Assembly: GCA_031446145.1 (NCBI GenBank)
Contig: CP132903.1
Location: 620,001-684,000, forward strand
Reading direction: 5' to 3'
DNA from: Arsenophonus sp031446145
GTDB taxonomy: Bacteria > Pseudomonadota > Gammaproteobacteria > Enterobacterales > Enterobacteriaceae
Length of the DNA stretch: 64,000 nt
The position numbers and the translations under genes were made by a program. Under the pieces are notes generated by a model. That model was given only the letters and a program-made list of their open reading frames with translations, ran no database searches and was not told the origin of the DNA. Shown here piece by piece: positions 49,670-58,791 of the stretch (position 1 is its first letter; every line of letters begins with the position of its first letter).

Positions 49670-50848
49670 ATGTTTGAACCAATGGAATTAACCAATGATG
49701 CAGTGATTAAAGTAATAGGCGTTGGTGGTGGTGGCGGTAATGCTGTTGAACATATGGTACGTGAATGTATAGAAGGTGTTGAATTTTTTGCTGTTAATAC
49801 AGACGCTCAAGCGTTACGTAAAACAACAGTAGAACAAATTATTCAGATAGGTAATGCTATTACGAAAGGTTTAGGAGCAGGAGCAAATCCTGAGGTGGGT
49901 CGTAATGCTGCCGAAGAAGATCGTGAAGCATTGCGTAATGCACTTGATGGAGCAGATATGGTTTTTATAGCTGCTGGAATGGGAGGAGGTACTGGTACTG
50001 GTGCGGCTCCTGTAGTAGCTGGAGTTGCTAAAGAACTTGGAATATTGACTGTTGCAGTAGTAACAAAACCTTTTAATTTTGAAGGTAAAAAACGTATGGT
50101 TTTTGCTGAAATAGGAATTTCAGAACTTTCTAAGCATGTTGATTCATTAATTACAATTCCAAATGATAAATTATTAAAAGTGCTGGGTAGAGGGATTTCT
50201 TTATTGGACGCTTTTGGAGCAGCAAATAACGTATTAAAAGGTGCAGTACAGGGTATTGCTGAACTTATTACTCGTCCTGGTTTAATGAACGTTGATTTTG
50301 CAGATGTTCGAACTGTAATGTCTGAAATGGGTTATGCTATGATGGGATCTGGAGTATCACGTGGTGAAGATCGAGCTGAAGAAGCTGCTGAAATGGCAAT
50401 TTCCAGTCCATTATTGGAAGATGTAGATTTATCAGGCGCTCGTGGAGTGTTAGTTAATATTACAGCAGGTTTTGATTTACGACTTGATGAATTTGAAACA
50501 GTAGGTAATACAATTCGTGCATTTGCATCAGATAATGCGATGGTGGTTATTGGTACTGCATTAGATCCTGATATGAATGATGAACTACGGGTGACTGTCG
50601 TAGCTACAGGAATTGGTATGGATAAAAGCACAGATATCAATCTTGTCACTAATAAAGTAAATCAAAAAATTTCTTTAGAACAAAGTTATAGAGTAGCAGG
50701 TAGTCCTCTCTCATCTGGAATAGGGGGAAGACCGTCGTTTACAGGAGAAAAATCGACAGTTAAAGTTGTAAATAAAAATAATATATCATCAAATAAAGAA
50801 TCAGATTATCTTGATATTCCTGCTTTTTTGAGGAAACAGGCTGATTAA
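49670..50848 (+). CDS. ftsZ: Cell division GTPase FtsZ
   Basis: 392 residues against 383 in E. coli. This tubulin-like GTPase forms the Z ring. VIGVGGGGGNAVEHM, the GTP signature GGGTGTGAAP near residue 105, NFEGKKR and NVDFADVRTVM are present. The core shows very little amino-acid drift. The C-terminal peptide DYLDIPAFLRKQAD, which binds FtsA and ZipA, looks identical to the E. coli one as I recall it, while the linker before it is Ser/Asn/Lys-rich. A GGAGA ribosome site precedes the ATG. Confidence 0.98.
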   Translation: MFEPMELTNDAVIKVIGVGGGGGNAVEHMVRECIEGVEFFAVNTDAQALRKTTVEQIIQIGNAITKGLGAGANPEVGRNAAEEDREALRNALDGADMVFIAAGMGGGTGTGAAPVVAGVAKELGILTVAVVTKPFNFEGKKRMVFAEIGISELSKHVDSLITIPNDKLLKVLGRGISLLDAFGAANNVLKGAVQGIAELITRPGLMNVDFADVRTVMSEMGYAMMGSGVSRGEDRAEEAAEMAISSPLLEDVDLSGARGVLVNITAGFDLRLDEFETVGNTIRAFASDNAMVVIGTALDPDMNDELRVTVVATGIGMDKSTDINLVTNKVNQKISLEQSYRVAGSPLSSGIGGRPSFTGEKSTVKVVNKNNISSNKESDYLDIPAFLRKQAD

Positions 50849-50941
50849 TTTAGCTTTTATTACTAAATTTTTATAACAATAAAATATTTAGCTGTTCCTA
50901 AGTGACGATCAGGGAAACTGTTAAAGATATGAGATAAAATA

Positions 50942-51859
50942 ATGATCAAACAAAGAACACTAAAACGTATTGTTAAAGCAAGAGGAATTGGTTTACATAC
51001 TGGAAGAAAAGTCACCCTAGAATTACTCCCAGCACCGGCAAATACTGGCGTTATTTATCGACGTACAGATTTAAATCCATCTGTCGATTTTCCTGTTGCT
51101 GCAAAATCTGTACGTGATACTATGTTATGTACTTGTTTAGTCAATGAAGATGATGTACGTATCTCAACAGTAGAACATTTAAATGCTGCTTTGGCGGGAT
51201 TGGGGATTGATAATATTATTGTTGAAGTAGATGCACCAGAAATTCCTATCATGGATGGAAGTGCTGCACCTTTTGTATTTTTGTTATTAAACGCAGGTAT
51301 TAAAGAATTAAACAGTGCTAAAAAATTTTTTCGTATTAAAAAAAGTGTAAGAGTTGTTGATGGTGATAAATGTGCTGAATTATCACCTTATAATGGATTT
51401 TGTTTAGATTTTACTATTGATTTTAATCATCCTGCTATTAATAGTAAAAGTCAACATTATAAACTTGATTTTTCTGTTAAATCTTTTGTGAGAGATATTA
51501 GTCGTGCACGTACATTTGGATTTATGCGTGATATTAAAAACCTACAATCACAAGGATTGTGCTTAGGTGGCAGTGTCGATTGTGCAATTGTAATAGATGA
51601 TTATCGCATTTTAAACCAAGATGGTCTACGTTTTGAAGATGAACTAGTTCGTCATAAAACTTTAGATGCTATTGGTGATTTATTTATGTGTAATCATAAC
51701 ATTATTGGTTCTTTTACTGCATATAAATCAGGTCATGCATTAAATAATAAATTGTTGCAAGCTGTTTTAGCAACAGAATCCGCTTGGGATATGGTGACTT
51801 TTGAAGATGAATCTGAGATGCCTGTATTGTTTAAAGCGCCTTTTTCTATATCTATATAA
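50942..51859 (+). CDS. lpxC: UDP-3-O-acyl-GlcNAc deacetylase LpxC
   Basis: Zn-dependent deacetylase that commits precursor to lipid A. It is 305 residues, the E. coli length. The metal and catalytic residues are in place: TVEHLNAAL with Glu78 and His79, and HKTLDAIGD with the HxxxD zinc ligands near residue 238. MDGSAAPF and SRARTFGFMRDI are also conserved. It closes the dcw cluster as in E. coli. A degradation-tag-like C-terminus cannot be judged from the sequence; it ends FKAPFSISI. Confidence 0.97.
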   Translation: MIKQRTLKRIVKARGIGLHTGRKVTLELLPAPANTGVIYRRTDLNPSVDFPVAAKSVRDTMLCTCLVNEDDVRISTVEHLNAALAGLGIDNIIVEVDAPEIPIMDGSAAPFVFLLLNAGIKELNSAKKFFRIKKSVRVVDGDKCAELSPYNGFCLDFTIDFNHPAINSKSQHYKLDFSVKSFVRDISRARTFGFMRDIKNLQSQGLCLGGSVDCAIVIDDYRILNQDGLRFEDELVRHKTLDAIGDLFMCNHNIIGSFTAYKSGHALNNKLLQAVLATESAWDMVTFEDESEMPVLFKAPFSISI

Positions 51860-52086
51860 AGATATTTTTTATTTGAATATTAAAACTCGAGTGGCTCTTA
51901 TGTATTTTTTGTTTTAAAATAGTACATTTTTTATTGTTTATATATTTTTAATATTTTTTTTATTTATAAATTTATGAATATTTGTGGTAGTTTTTATATT
52001 TTATTAAAATAATTCAATTAAATTGTAAGTTATTTTCTTTTTTTTATTTTCAGATCATTTTATATTTTTTTTTATAAAGCATTAAA

Positions 52087-52425
52087 TCACTTTGTGTTTT
52101 TTTTATATAATAATGATGGATTAATAATTATTTTAATTCTAGATAAAGATGGCAAAATATCATTGCGTAATTTTAAAAGCAATATAGGTAATTCATAATA
52201 AAGTTGTATTTTTTTGTTTGCATTAGCAACTTCTAAAATAAGAATACATTTTCTGTAATTTGCAACTCGACATTCTTTTTTCAATGCAAGAGGTAATAAA
52301 TTTAAAATAATATTATTCAGCTTCATTATTTTTTGTGCATGCTGTTGAATTTTGTTTAAAATATTAGAATTGTAGTGATATTTTTTAAATAAAACATTTA
52401 GAGACTGTGGGTAATTATCTTGCAT
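52087..52425 (-). CDS. DUF721/DciA-like small protein
   Basis: 112 residues. I read it as a DUF721 protein: an N-terminal helical part (PQSLNVLFKKYHYN, ILNKIQQHAQKIMKLN) followed by a KH-like segment LPLALKKECRVANYRKCILILEVANANKKIQL and LLKLRNDILPSLSRIKIIINPSL. In many gammaproteobacteria a DUF721 gene sits in this place between lpxC and secA, on the opposite strand. DUF721 includes DciA, an operator of the replicative helicase DnaB; enterobacterial versions are short and their role is unclear. The identification rests on pattern and position, not on a search. The AT-driven Lys/Asn/Ile content is high, yet the frame is intact, which suggests selection. Confidence 0.72.
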   Translation of the reverse strand: MQDNYPQSLNVLFKKYHYNSNILNKIQQHAQKIMKLNNIILNLLPLALKKECRVANYRKCILILEVANANKKIQLYYELPILLLKLRNDILPSLSRIKIIINPSLLYKKNTK

Positions 52426-52905
52426 TTTTTCTCCAAATTTTGTAAAAATAACTGCTTTTTTTATTAATGTATAAATTATAACTTTAAAAATAAAATATTA
52501 CTATAAAATATGTTGTTATATTTTTATTATGACAAAAATAAAGTACGAATACATCGTATAATTAACTATATATCATATATAATTTTATGTTTTTGTTTAT
52601 TATTTTTTGAACAGTATTTGTATCAATATAATAAATATACTTTTTATCATACTTAATATGATACGTTTGTTTTTTTCTTTTTTATATATATTTTTTAAAA
52701 TCTTTATGCACTTTTGTAAAAAGTATTAATTGAATTTTATTTTTTCTAACTGTATGACTGAATATTATAGAATACATTTAACAGAAAGATTATAAAAATT
52801 TTTAATATATTTATATTAACTGATAGTATAACTATAAATATTAATTTTTTCATATAAAATTAGATTCAATATTCTCATTTACTGCTTTTTATTGAGACAA
52901 TATTT
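52426..52905. other. Spacer upstream of secA, no secM
   Basis: 480 bases where E. coli has secM. No open frame with a signal peptide or a SecM-type arrest sequence (FxxxxWIxxxxGIRAGP) is present on the plus strand. SecA therefore seems to lack its usual secretion-monitor control. Confidence 0.6.
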
Positions 52906-55626
52906 ATGTTAACTCAGTTACTAACAAAAATTTTTGGTAGTCGAAATGATCGTACTTTACGTCGTTTAGCTAAATTGGTAAATATCATTAATCAATTGGA
53001 ATCTTCATTTGAAAAATTTACAAATGAAGAACTTAGAAACAAAACATATGAATTTCAAGAACGTATCAAGTCTGGAGAAACATTACAGAATTTGATCCCC
53101 GAGACATTTGCAACAGTACGTGAGGCCAGTAAACGTATTTTTAATATGCGACATTTTGATGTTCAATTACTTGGCGGTATGGTACTTAATGAGCGTTGTA
53201 TTGCAGAAATGCGCACTGGTGAAGGAAAAACATTAACATCTACATTGCCTGCATATTTAAATGCCTTAACAGGTCAAGGTGTTCATATTGTTACAGTAAA
53301 TGATTATTTAGCAAAGCGTGATGCAGAAAATAATCGATTACTTTTTGAATTTCTTGGTATGAAAGTCGGTATTAATTTATCTGGTATGTCAACTAGCATG
53401 AAACGTGAGGCTTATGCAGCAAATATTACGTATGGTACTAATAATGAATACGGTTTTGATTACCTACGTGATAATATGGTATTTAGTCCAAAAGAACGTG
53501 TGCAACGTAAATTACACTATGCATTAATTGATGAAGTGGATTCTATTTTAATCGACGAAGCCCGCACTCCTTTAATCATTTCTGGTCCTACTGAAGATAG
53601 TTCAGATTTATATAAAAAAGTTAATGAATTAATTCCTAATCTTAAACGACAAGAAAAAGAAGATTCAGATGTATTTAAGGGTAACGGTCACTTTTCTATT
53701 GATGAAAAATCACGCCAAATTACGTTCACGGAACGTGGATTAGAATTTGTTGAAAAATTATTAGTAAAAGAAAATTTAATGAAAAATGGGGAATCATTGT
53801 ATTCTGCTTCTAATATTATTTTAATGCATCATGTTATGGCTGCTTTGCGTGCTCATGTTTTGTTTGTCAGAGATGTGGATTATATTGTAAAAGAAGATAA
53901 AATTATTATTATTGACGAACATACTGGACGCAGTATGGAAGGACGACGTTGGTCAGATGGATTACATCAAGCAATAGAAGTTAAAGAAGGTGTAACAATA
54001 CAAAATGAGAATCAAACATTAGCTTCTATTACATTTCAGAATTATTTTCGTTTGTATGAAAAATTATCTGGGATGACTGGTACTGCTTATACAGAAGCAG
54101 TAGAATTTAAATCCATATATAATTTAGATACCATTATTATCCCGACTCATTGTCCGATGATTCGTAATGATTTACCGGATTTAGTGTATATGACAGAAAT
54201 AGATAAATTTTCTGCTGTAATAAAAGATGTTCGTGAGTGCATTAAAAAGAATCAACCTGTTGTAGTTGGTACTATTTCAATTGAAAAATCAGAAATGATT
54301 TCTCGAGAATTAAAAAAAGCTCATATTGCTCATAACGTTTTAAATGCAAAGTTTCACGAAATAGAAGCTGATATAATTTCTGAAGCAGGACAACCTAGTT
54401 CAGTTACTATTGCAACTAATATGGCTGGAAGAGGAACAGATATCGTTTTAGGAGGTAATTGGAAATCAGAAATTAATAAACTGGACAATCCAACCCGCGA
54501 ACAAATTAAAAAAATTAAGAGCAATTGGAAAAAACGTCATGATTTAGTAATTTCTGCTGGTGGGTTGCATATTATTGGTACTGAACGTCATGAATCTCGT
54601 CGTATTGATAATCAATTACGTGGGCGTTCTGGACGTCAAGGTGATCCAGGTTCATCACGTTTTTATTTGTCAATGGAAGATTCTTTGATGAGAATTTTTG
54701 CTTCTGATAGAGTAGTTACTATGATGCGTAAGTTAGGGATGAAAGCTGATGAAGCAATGACACATCCGTGGGTTACAAAAGCAATTGCTAATGCACAACG
54801 CAAAGTTGAAAATCGTAATTTTGATATACGTAAACAACTTTTAGAATATGATGATGTTTCCAATGATCAGCGACTTGCTATTTATTCGCAACGTAATGAA
54901 TTATTAGATACTGATGATGTAAGTAAAACAATTGATAATATTCGAAAAAATGTCATCACTGTGCTTATTGATAATTACATCCCTCCACAATCTTTAGAAG
55001 AAATATGGGATATTGATGGATTACAAGAGCATTTACTAAATGATTTTAATATAGAATTACCTATAAAAAAATGGTTAGATCAAGAACCGAAATTAGATGA
55101 AGAAATTTTACGTGCACGCATTTTGCAAGAAATAATAGTAGATTATAATTACAAAAAAGAAATTATTGGCAGTAAAAAGATGAATAATATTGAAAAAAAT
55201 ATTATGCTAGAAACTTTGGATGTACTATGGAAAGAACATTTAGCTGCAATGGATTATTTAAGACAAGGTATTCATTTACGAGGTTATGCACAAAAAGATC
55301 CAATACAAGAATATAAACGTGAATCTTTTAAAATGTTTGCAAATATGTTAGAAATTTTAAAATATGAAATTCTTAGTCAATTAAGTAAGTTTAAAATTGA
55401 AGTTCCAGAAAATTTTTTTTTAATTGATCAAGTAAAATATAAAAAAGCACACGGATATATTGCAAATCAGGTATTAAAAAATAAAATAAATAATGAAACA
55501 TTAATATCAAATATGAAAACTCGAATAAATACTAAAAAAAAAAATAAAATAATTGGGCGTAATCAATTTTGTCCTTGTGGTTCAGGTAAAAAATATAAGC
55601 ATTGTCATGGTAATCATTCATCTTAA
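52906..55626 (+). CDS. secA: Preprotein translocase ATPase SecA
   Basis: 906 residues against 901 in E. coli. It drives unfolded proteins through SecYEG. MRTGEGKTLTSTLPAYL holds Walker A near residue 105, LIDEVDSILIDEARTPLIISG is the DEAD-type box, TNMAGRGTDIVLGGNW and LRGRSGRQGDPGSSRFYLSMED mark the second helicase domain, and the C-terminal zinc motif CPCGSGKKYKHCHG is kept. A lysine/asparagine-rich linker before it contains an in-frame A11 run at 55534-55544. No secM precedes it. Confidence 0.97.
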   Translation: MLTQLLTKIFGSRNDRTLRRLAKLVNIINQLESSFEKFTNEELRNKTYEFQERIKSGETLQNLIPETFATVREASKRIFNMRHFDVQLLGGMVLNERCIAEMRTGEGKTLTSTLPAYLNALTGQGVHIVTVNDYLAKRDAENNRLLFEFLGMKVGINLSGMSTSMKREAYAANITYGTNNEYGFDYLRDNMVFSPKERVQRKLHYALIDEVDSILIDEARTPLIISGPTEDSSDLYKKVNELIPNLKRQEKEDSDVFKGNGHFSIDEKSRQITFTERGLEFVEKLLVKENLMKNGESLYSASNIILMHHVMAALRAHVLFVRDVDYIVKEDKIIIIDEHTGRSMEGRRWSDGLHQAIEVKEGVTIQNENQTLASITFQNYFRLYEKLSGMTGTAYTEAVEFKSIYNLDTIIIPTHCPMIRNDLPDLVYMTEIDKFSAVIKDVRECIKKNQPVVVGTISIEKSEMISRELKKAHIAHNVLNAKFHEIEADIISEAGQPSSVTIATNMAGRGTDIVLGGNWKSEINKLDNPTREQIKKIKSNWKKRHDLVISAGGLHIIGTERHESRRIDNQLRGRSGRQGDPGSSRFYLSMEDSLMRIFASDRVVTMMRKLGMKADEAMTHPWVTKAIANAQRKVENRNFDIRKQLLEYDDVSNDQRLAIYSQRNELLDTDDVSKTIDNIRKNVITVLIDNYIPPQSLEEIWDIDGLQEHLLNDFNIELPIKKWLDQEPKLDEEILRARILQEIIVDYNYKKEIIGSKKMNNIEKNIMLETLDVLWKEHLAAMDYLRQGIHLRGYAQKDPIQEYKRESFKMFANMLEILKYEILSQLSKFKIEVPENFFLIDQVKYKKAHGYIANQVLKNKINNETLISNMKTRINTKKKNKIIGRNQFCPCGSGKKYKHCHGNHSS

Positions 55627-56081
55627 AACTATTTTGTTAAAATTTATTATAATTTTTTGAATAAAAATAATTTTTTTATGAAACTGAATAATGATTATTA
55701 ATTTATAAAAATATTTTATAATGCTTTTTTTGACGGAACTGCTTTATTTAAATTAAGATTTTTTAAACTTTTAATTATTTTTAATAATACAAGAATTTTA
55801 TATGAATGTTAAGTAAGCATATAAACCAAAAATTTTGTTTAATGTATCATCAATAATAAAAATAAAGTTATATAAGAATATCAAAGTATTATGAAATATA
55901 GATATTTATGAATTTGCTAATATATATTAGTATTCTAATCATGATTTTCTATGATGATATAAATAAAATGCATTATAAATTTGATGCTAAAGAATTTTAA
56001 AAAATAATAATATTTTTTTAAATTTTATTTTTAATGTAGATAATAAAAATAAAGTTACTGTAAATATTAATGGTTGAGTTT
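55627..56081. other. Spacer secA/coaE (mutT, yacG, zapD lost)
   Basis: In E. coli mutT, yacG and zapD lie between secA and coaE. This 455-base convergent gap shows no coding trace of them. Confidence 0.5.
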
Positions 56082-56701
56082 TTACAAAAAATATTTTTTA
56101 TTATAATGATTTTTAGCTAATGCTAAATATTTTCTATGTAATTTAAATACACTGATATCGAGGTTTTTATTAACATGATTATTAATAATATCATTAGCTC
56201 TTTCCAAGCGTTTTGTTCGACTAATTTGATTTGATAGAATTTTTTTTGCTGTTTTTTTGCTGATATGATCACGTTTTATTATACGTTTTATTTGTTCCTC
56301 TGGTGTAATATCAACAACTAATATACGATGAGGTAAGTGTTCTTTTTTGTTTTCAATTAATAATGGTGCAACCCAAATAATATAAAAAACATTAAAGAAT
56401 GATAATTGTAGTTGTGTTTCCTTATGTATTAAGGGGTGTAATAAATCATTTAACCAATTTTTTTCTTCTTGGTTATAAAATATTTTTTTTTTAACATTGA
56501 ACGATTTAAAGAACCATTTTTATGAAGAATACTTAAACCAAAATGTTGTTTTATCATTTTAAATGCATATGTATTAGGCAGCACTATTTTCCTAGCAATG
56601 ATATCAGCATCGATAATCGGTATTCCTAATAATGAAAATTTGTATGAAACTGTACTTTTTCCACTCCCTATACCACCTGTTAAACCAATAATATAGCTCA
56701 T
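56082..56701 (-). CDS. coaE: Dephospho-CoA kinase, one frameshift in a poly(A) tract
   Basis: Phosphorylates dephospho-CoA in the last step of coenzyme A synthesis. The first 70 codons read MSYIIGLTGGIGSGKSTVSY (P-loop), then PIIDADIIARKIV. The frame breaks at an A10 run on the minus strand (56483-56492). In the shifted frame the protein continues without a stop: IFYNQEEKNWLNDLLHPLI, VAPLLIEN, ILVVDITPEEQIKRI, RDHISKKTAKKILSNQ, ending at 56082. One extra A gives 207 codons including the stop, that is 206 residues, the E. coli length. As in aspS, a single +1 correction in a poly(A) tract restores everything. CoA synthesis is normally essential, so slippage rescue or a sequencing error is more likely than true loss. 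Confidence 0.82.
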
Positions 56702-57606
56702 TGATTTCTCTCTTATTTTTTTATTAACGATAAACTAAATAAAAAAAAAAGTATAACAATAATTAAATTAAATAGATATGTATGATATTAAATATTTTTT
56801 GTATTATTTTAACAATTAGTCACATATGGAATATTGCTTTTATTTAAAATTACTAAATTTTTATTAATTGTTATAAGATGCAATTTATCAGATATTATTA
56901 TTTTTAATTTAAATTAATTTATTTTTGAATTTTGATTATATATTAGTTTTAATTTATTAAAAAAAGAGAGTTATTTATGATTTTACTTAAGCTAATAAAT
57001 TTATAAGATATATTAAAAATTTTTATTTTTTATTTTTATATAAGTTACAGTTATATAAAAAATATAAAGAGAAAAATAAAAACTTAATATATATTTTTGT
57101 AATTTTGTTAAATTATATGAACTGTATAATCATATATAGTTATTATGACCTATATTTTTGTAAAAATAATATTTTTATCACACAGATAATAGAAAATAAA
57201 ATTTTATACTATAAATAAGAATATATATCCTATAATAGGATTGCAATCATTTTTAAGGTTTTAAAAAAAAATTTTATAGAAGATTTTTTAAAAAAAATAA
57301 AATTTAAAGATTTTTTTATAAGATTGTAGCAATATGATATCATAATGTTTTAGATTGTTTAGCAAAAAATAGAACATTATGCTTATTTCTATATTTTAAT
57401 ATTATTGTAATAAAAATTATTTATATTTTTTTAATATAATATTTTAAAATAATAAATTGTGTATATATCATTATTATAGGTAAAAACATTTTGAAGAGAT
57501 TAAAATGATTAATAATTAATAATTTAGGATTTTTGATAAAACAATTAAAAACAAAAAAATTATACTTAAATATTTTTAAAATCATTATTTTTAATAAAAT
57601 TATTAT
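56702..57606. other. Empty AT-rich spacer between coaE and lpxH
   Basis: 905 bases without a supported gene. The small symmetric ATCCTATAATAGGAT near 57229 is too short to interpret. It joins two regions that are far apart in E. coli. Confidence 0.55.
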
Positions 57607-58332
57607 TTAGTGTAAAGAAAAATTAATTAGTTCAATGGTTTTATTTGTAATTCTAATTGCCGAGCCATTCTTTTGCCATGCTCCTAAAACTCCTCTGTGC
57701 AATATTTTTCCATTAATAATTATTTTATGAATAGCAGGTCGGTGGGTATGCCCATGAATTATCCAATCGACTTTATATTTTTTAAATTTTTCAATTACTG
57801 TTTTTTCATTAACATCTGTAATGTATTTTTGTTTTAATAAGCTCACTGATTGACTGTTTTTTCGTATTTTTTTTGCAAGAAAATGGCGAATAGATAATGG
57901 TAGATCTAAAAATATTTTTTGTAACCACCGACTACGTATTCGTTTTCGATAACGTTGATATGAAATATCATCAGTGCAAAGTATATCACCATGTAAAATC
58001 AAGATTTGATGCCCATATAATTTTATAACTTTTTCTTTTGGTAATAATATCATCCTACTTTTTTTAGCGAATGTTTTACCTAGTAAAAAATCACGATTTC
58101 CATGAATAAAGTAACACAGAACACCTTTTTCGTATAACTTTTTTAATTCATAAGCTACTGCTTTGTGTAATATGTTGGGATCATCATCACCAACCCAATA
58201 ATGAAAAAAATCACCTAAAATATATAAAGCTCGGGCTTGTGTTGCCTGATTTTTTAAAAATTTTAAAAATCCAATAGTAATATCAGTTTTTTTTTCGTGC
58301 AAATGCAAGTCAGCAATAAATAAAATTTCCAT
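57607..58332 (-). CDS. lpxH: UDP-2,3-diacylglucosamine pyrophosphohydrolase LpxH
   Basis: Cleaves UDP-2,3-diacylglucosamine to lipid X in lipid A synthesis, at the inner-membrane surface. It is 241 residues (E. coli 240). All calcineurin-like metal motifs are visible: ADLHLH at the start, LGDFFHYWVGDDDPN, IHGNRDFLLG, LHGDILCTDD and IHGHTHRPA. ppiB, which follows lpxH upstream of cysS in E. coli, is missing. The gene is divergent from cysS. Confidence 0.96.
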   Translation of the reverse strand: MEILFIADLHLHEKKTDITIGFLKFLKNQATQARALYILGDFFHYWVGDDDPNILHKAVAYELKKLYEKGVLCYFIHGNRDFLLGKTFAKKSRMILLPKEKVIKLYGHQILILHGDILCTDDISYQRYRKRIRSRWLQKIFLDLPLSIRHFLAKKIRKNSQSVSLLKQKYITDVNEKTVIEKFKKYKVDWIIHGHTHRPAIHKIIINGKILHRGVLGAWQKNGSAIRITNKTIELINFSLH

Positions 58333-58791
58333 AAATTTTAATTAATTATTGTGATATATCAATCATCTATAAATCTTATTTTTATTATATTATCGTATTT
58401 TTTGTTATAAAGTATTTATAATATTTTAATTCATAGTTAATTTATTGTTTTTTATGAGAAATAATAATTAAATAAGTTATTAATTTCAAATTAATAAAAT
58501 CTTTTTTATTTTTACTTTTTTAAATATTTTTTTATATTATAAAATATTAATTTTTTGAAAAAGTTATTGTAATAAATTCTTATATTTTAAATAAAAAAAT
58601 ATTACTATAAGTATAATAATTTATTATTTTTTATTAGAACAGCAATATTTATTTGAGATTTGTATGTTTTGTCTTTATTGGTAATGTTTTTTAGAAATAT
58701 TTTTAAAAATATTTCATAGAACTTTTTTAGTTTGCTAGAAATTTTTGATTATTTAAAAAAAATAGTTATATAAAAAAATGGTTATAAAAAA
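58333..58791. other. Divergent spacer lpxH/cysS (ppiB lost)
   Basis: 459 bases between two divergent starts, so both promoters must be here. No trace of ppiB is seen and no promoter pair stands out from the AT background. Confidence 0.5.

Noticed and set aside
50332..50649. 105-codon minus-strand frame inside ftsZ
   Set aside because: Antisense shadow of a highly conserved gene; the Ser/Ala/Thr-rich translation mirrors ftsZ codons.
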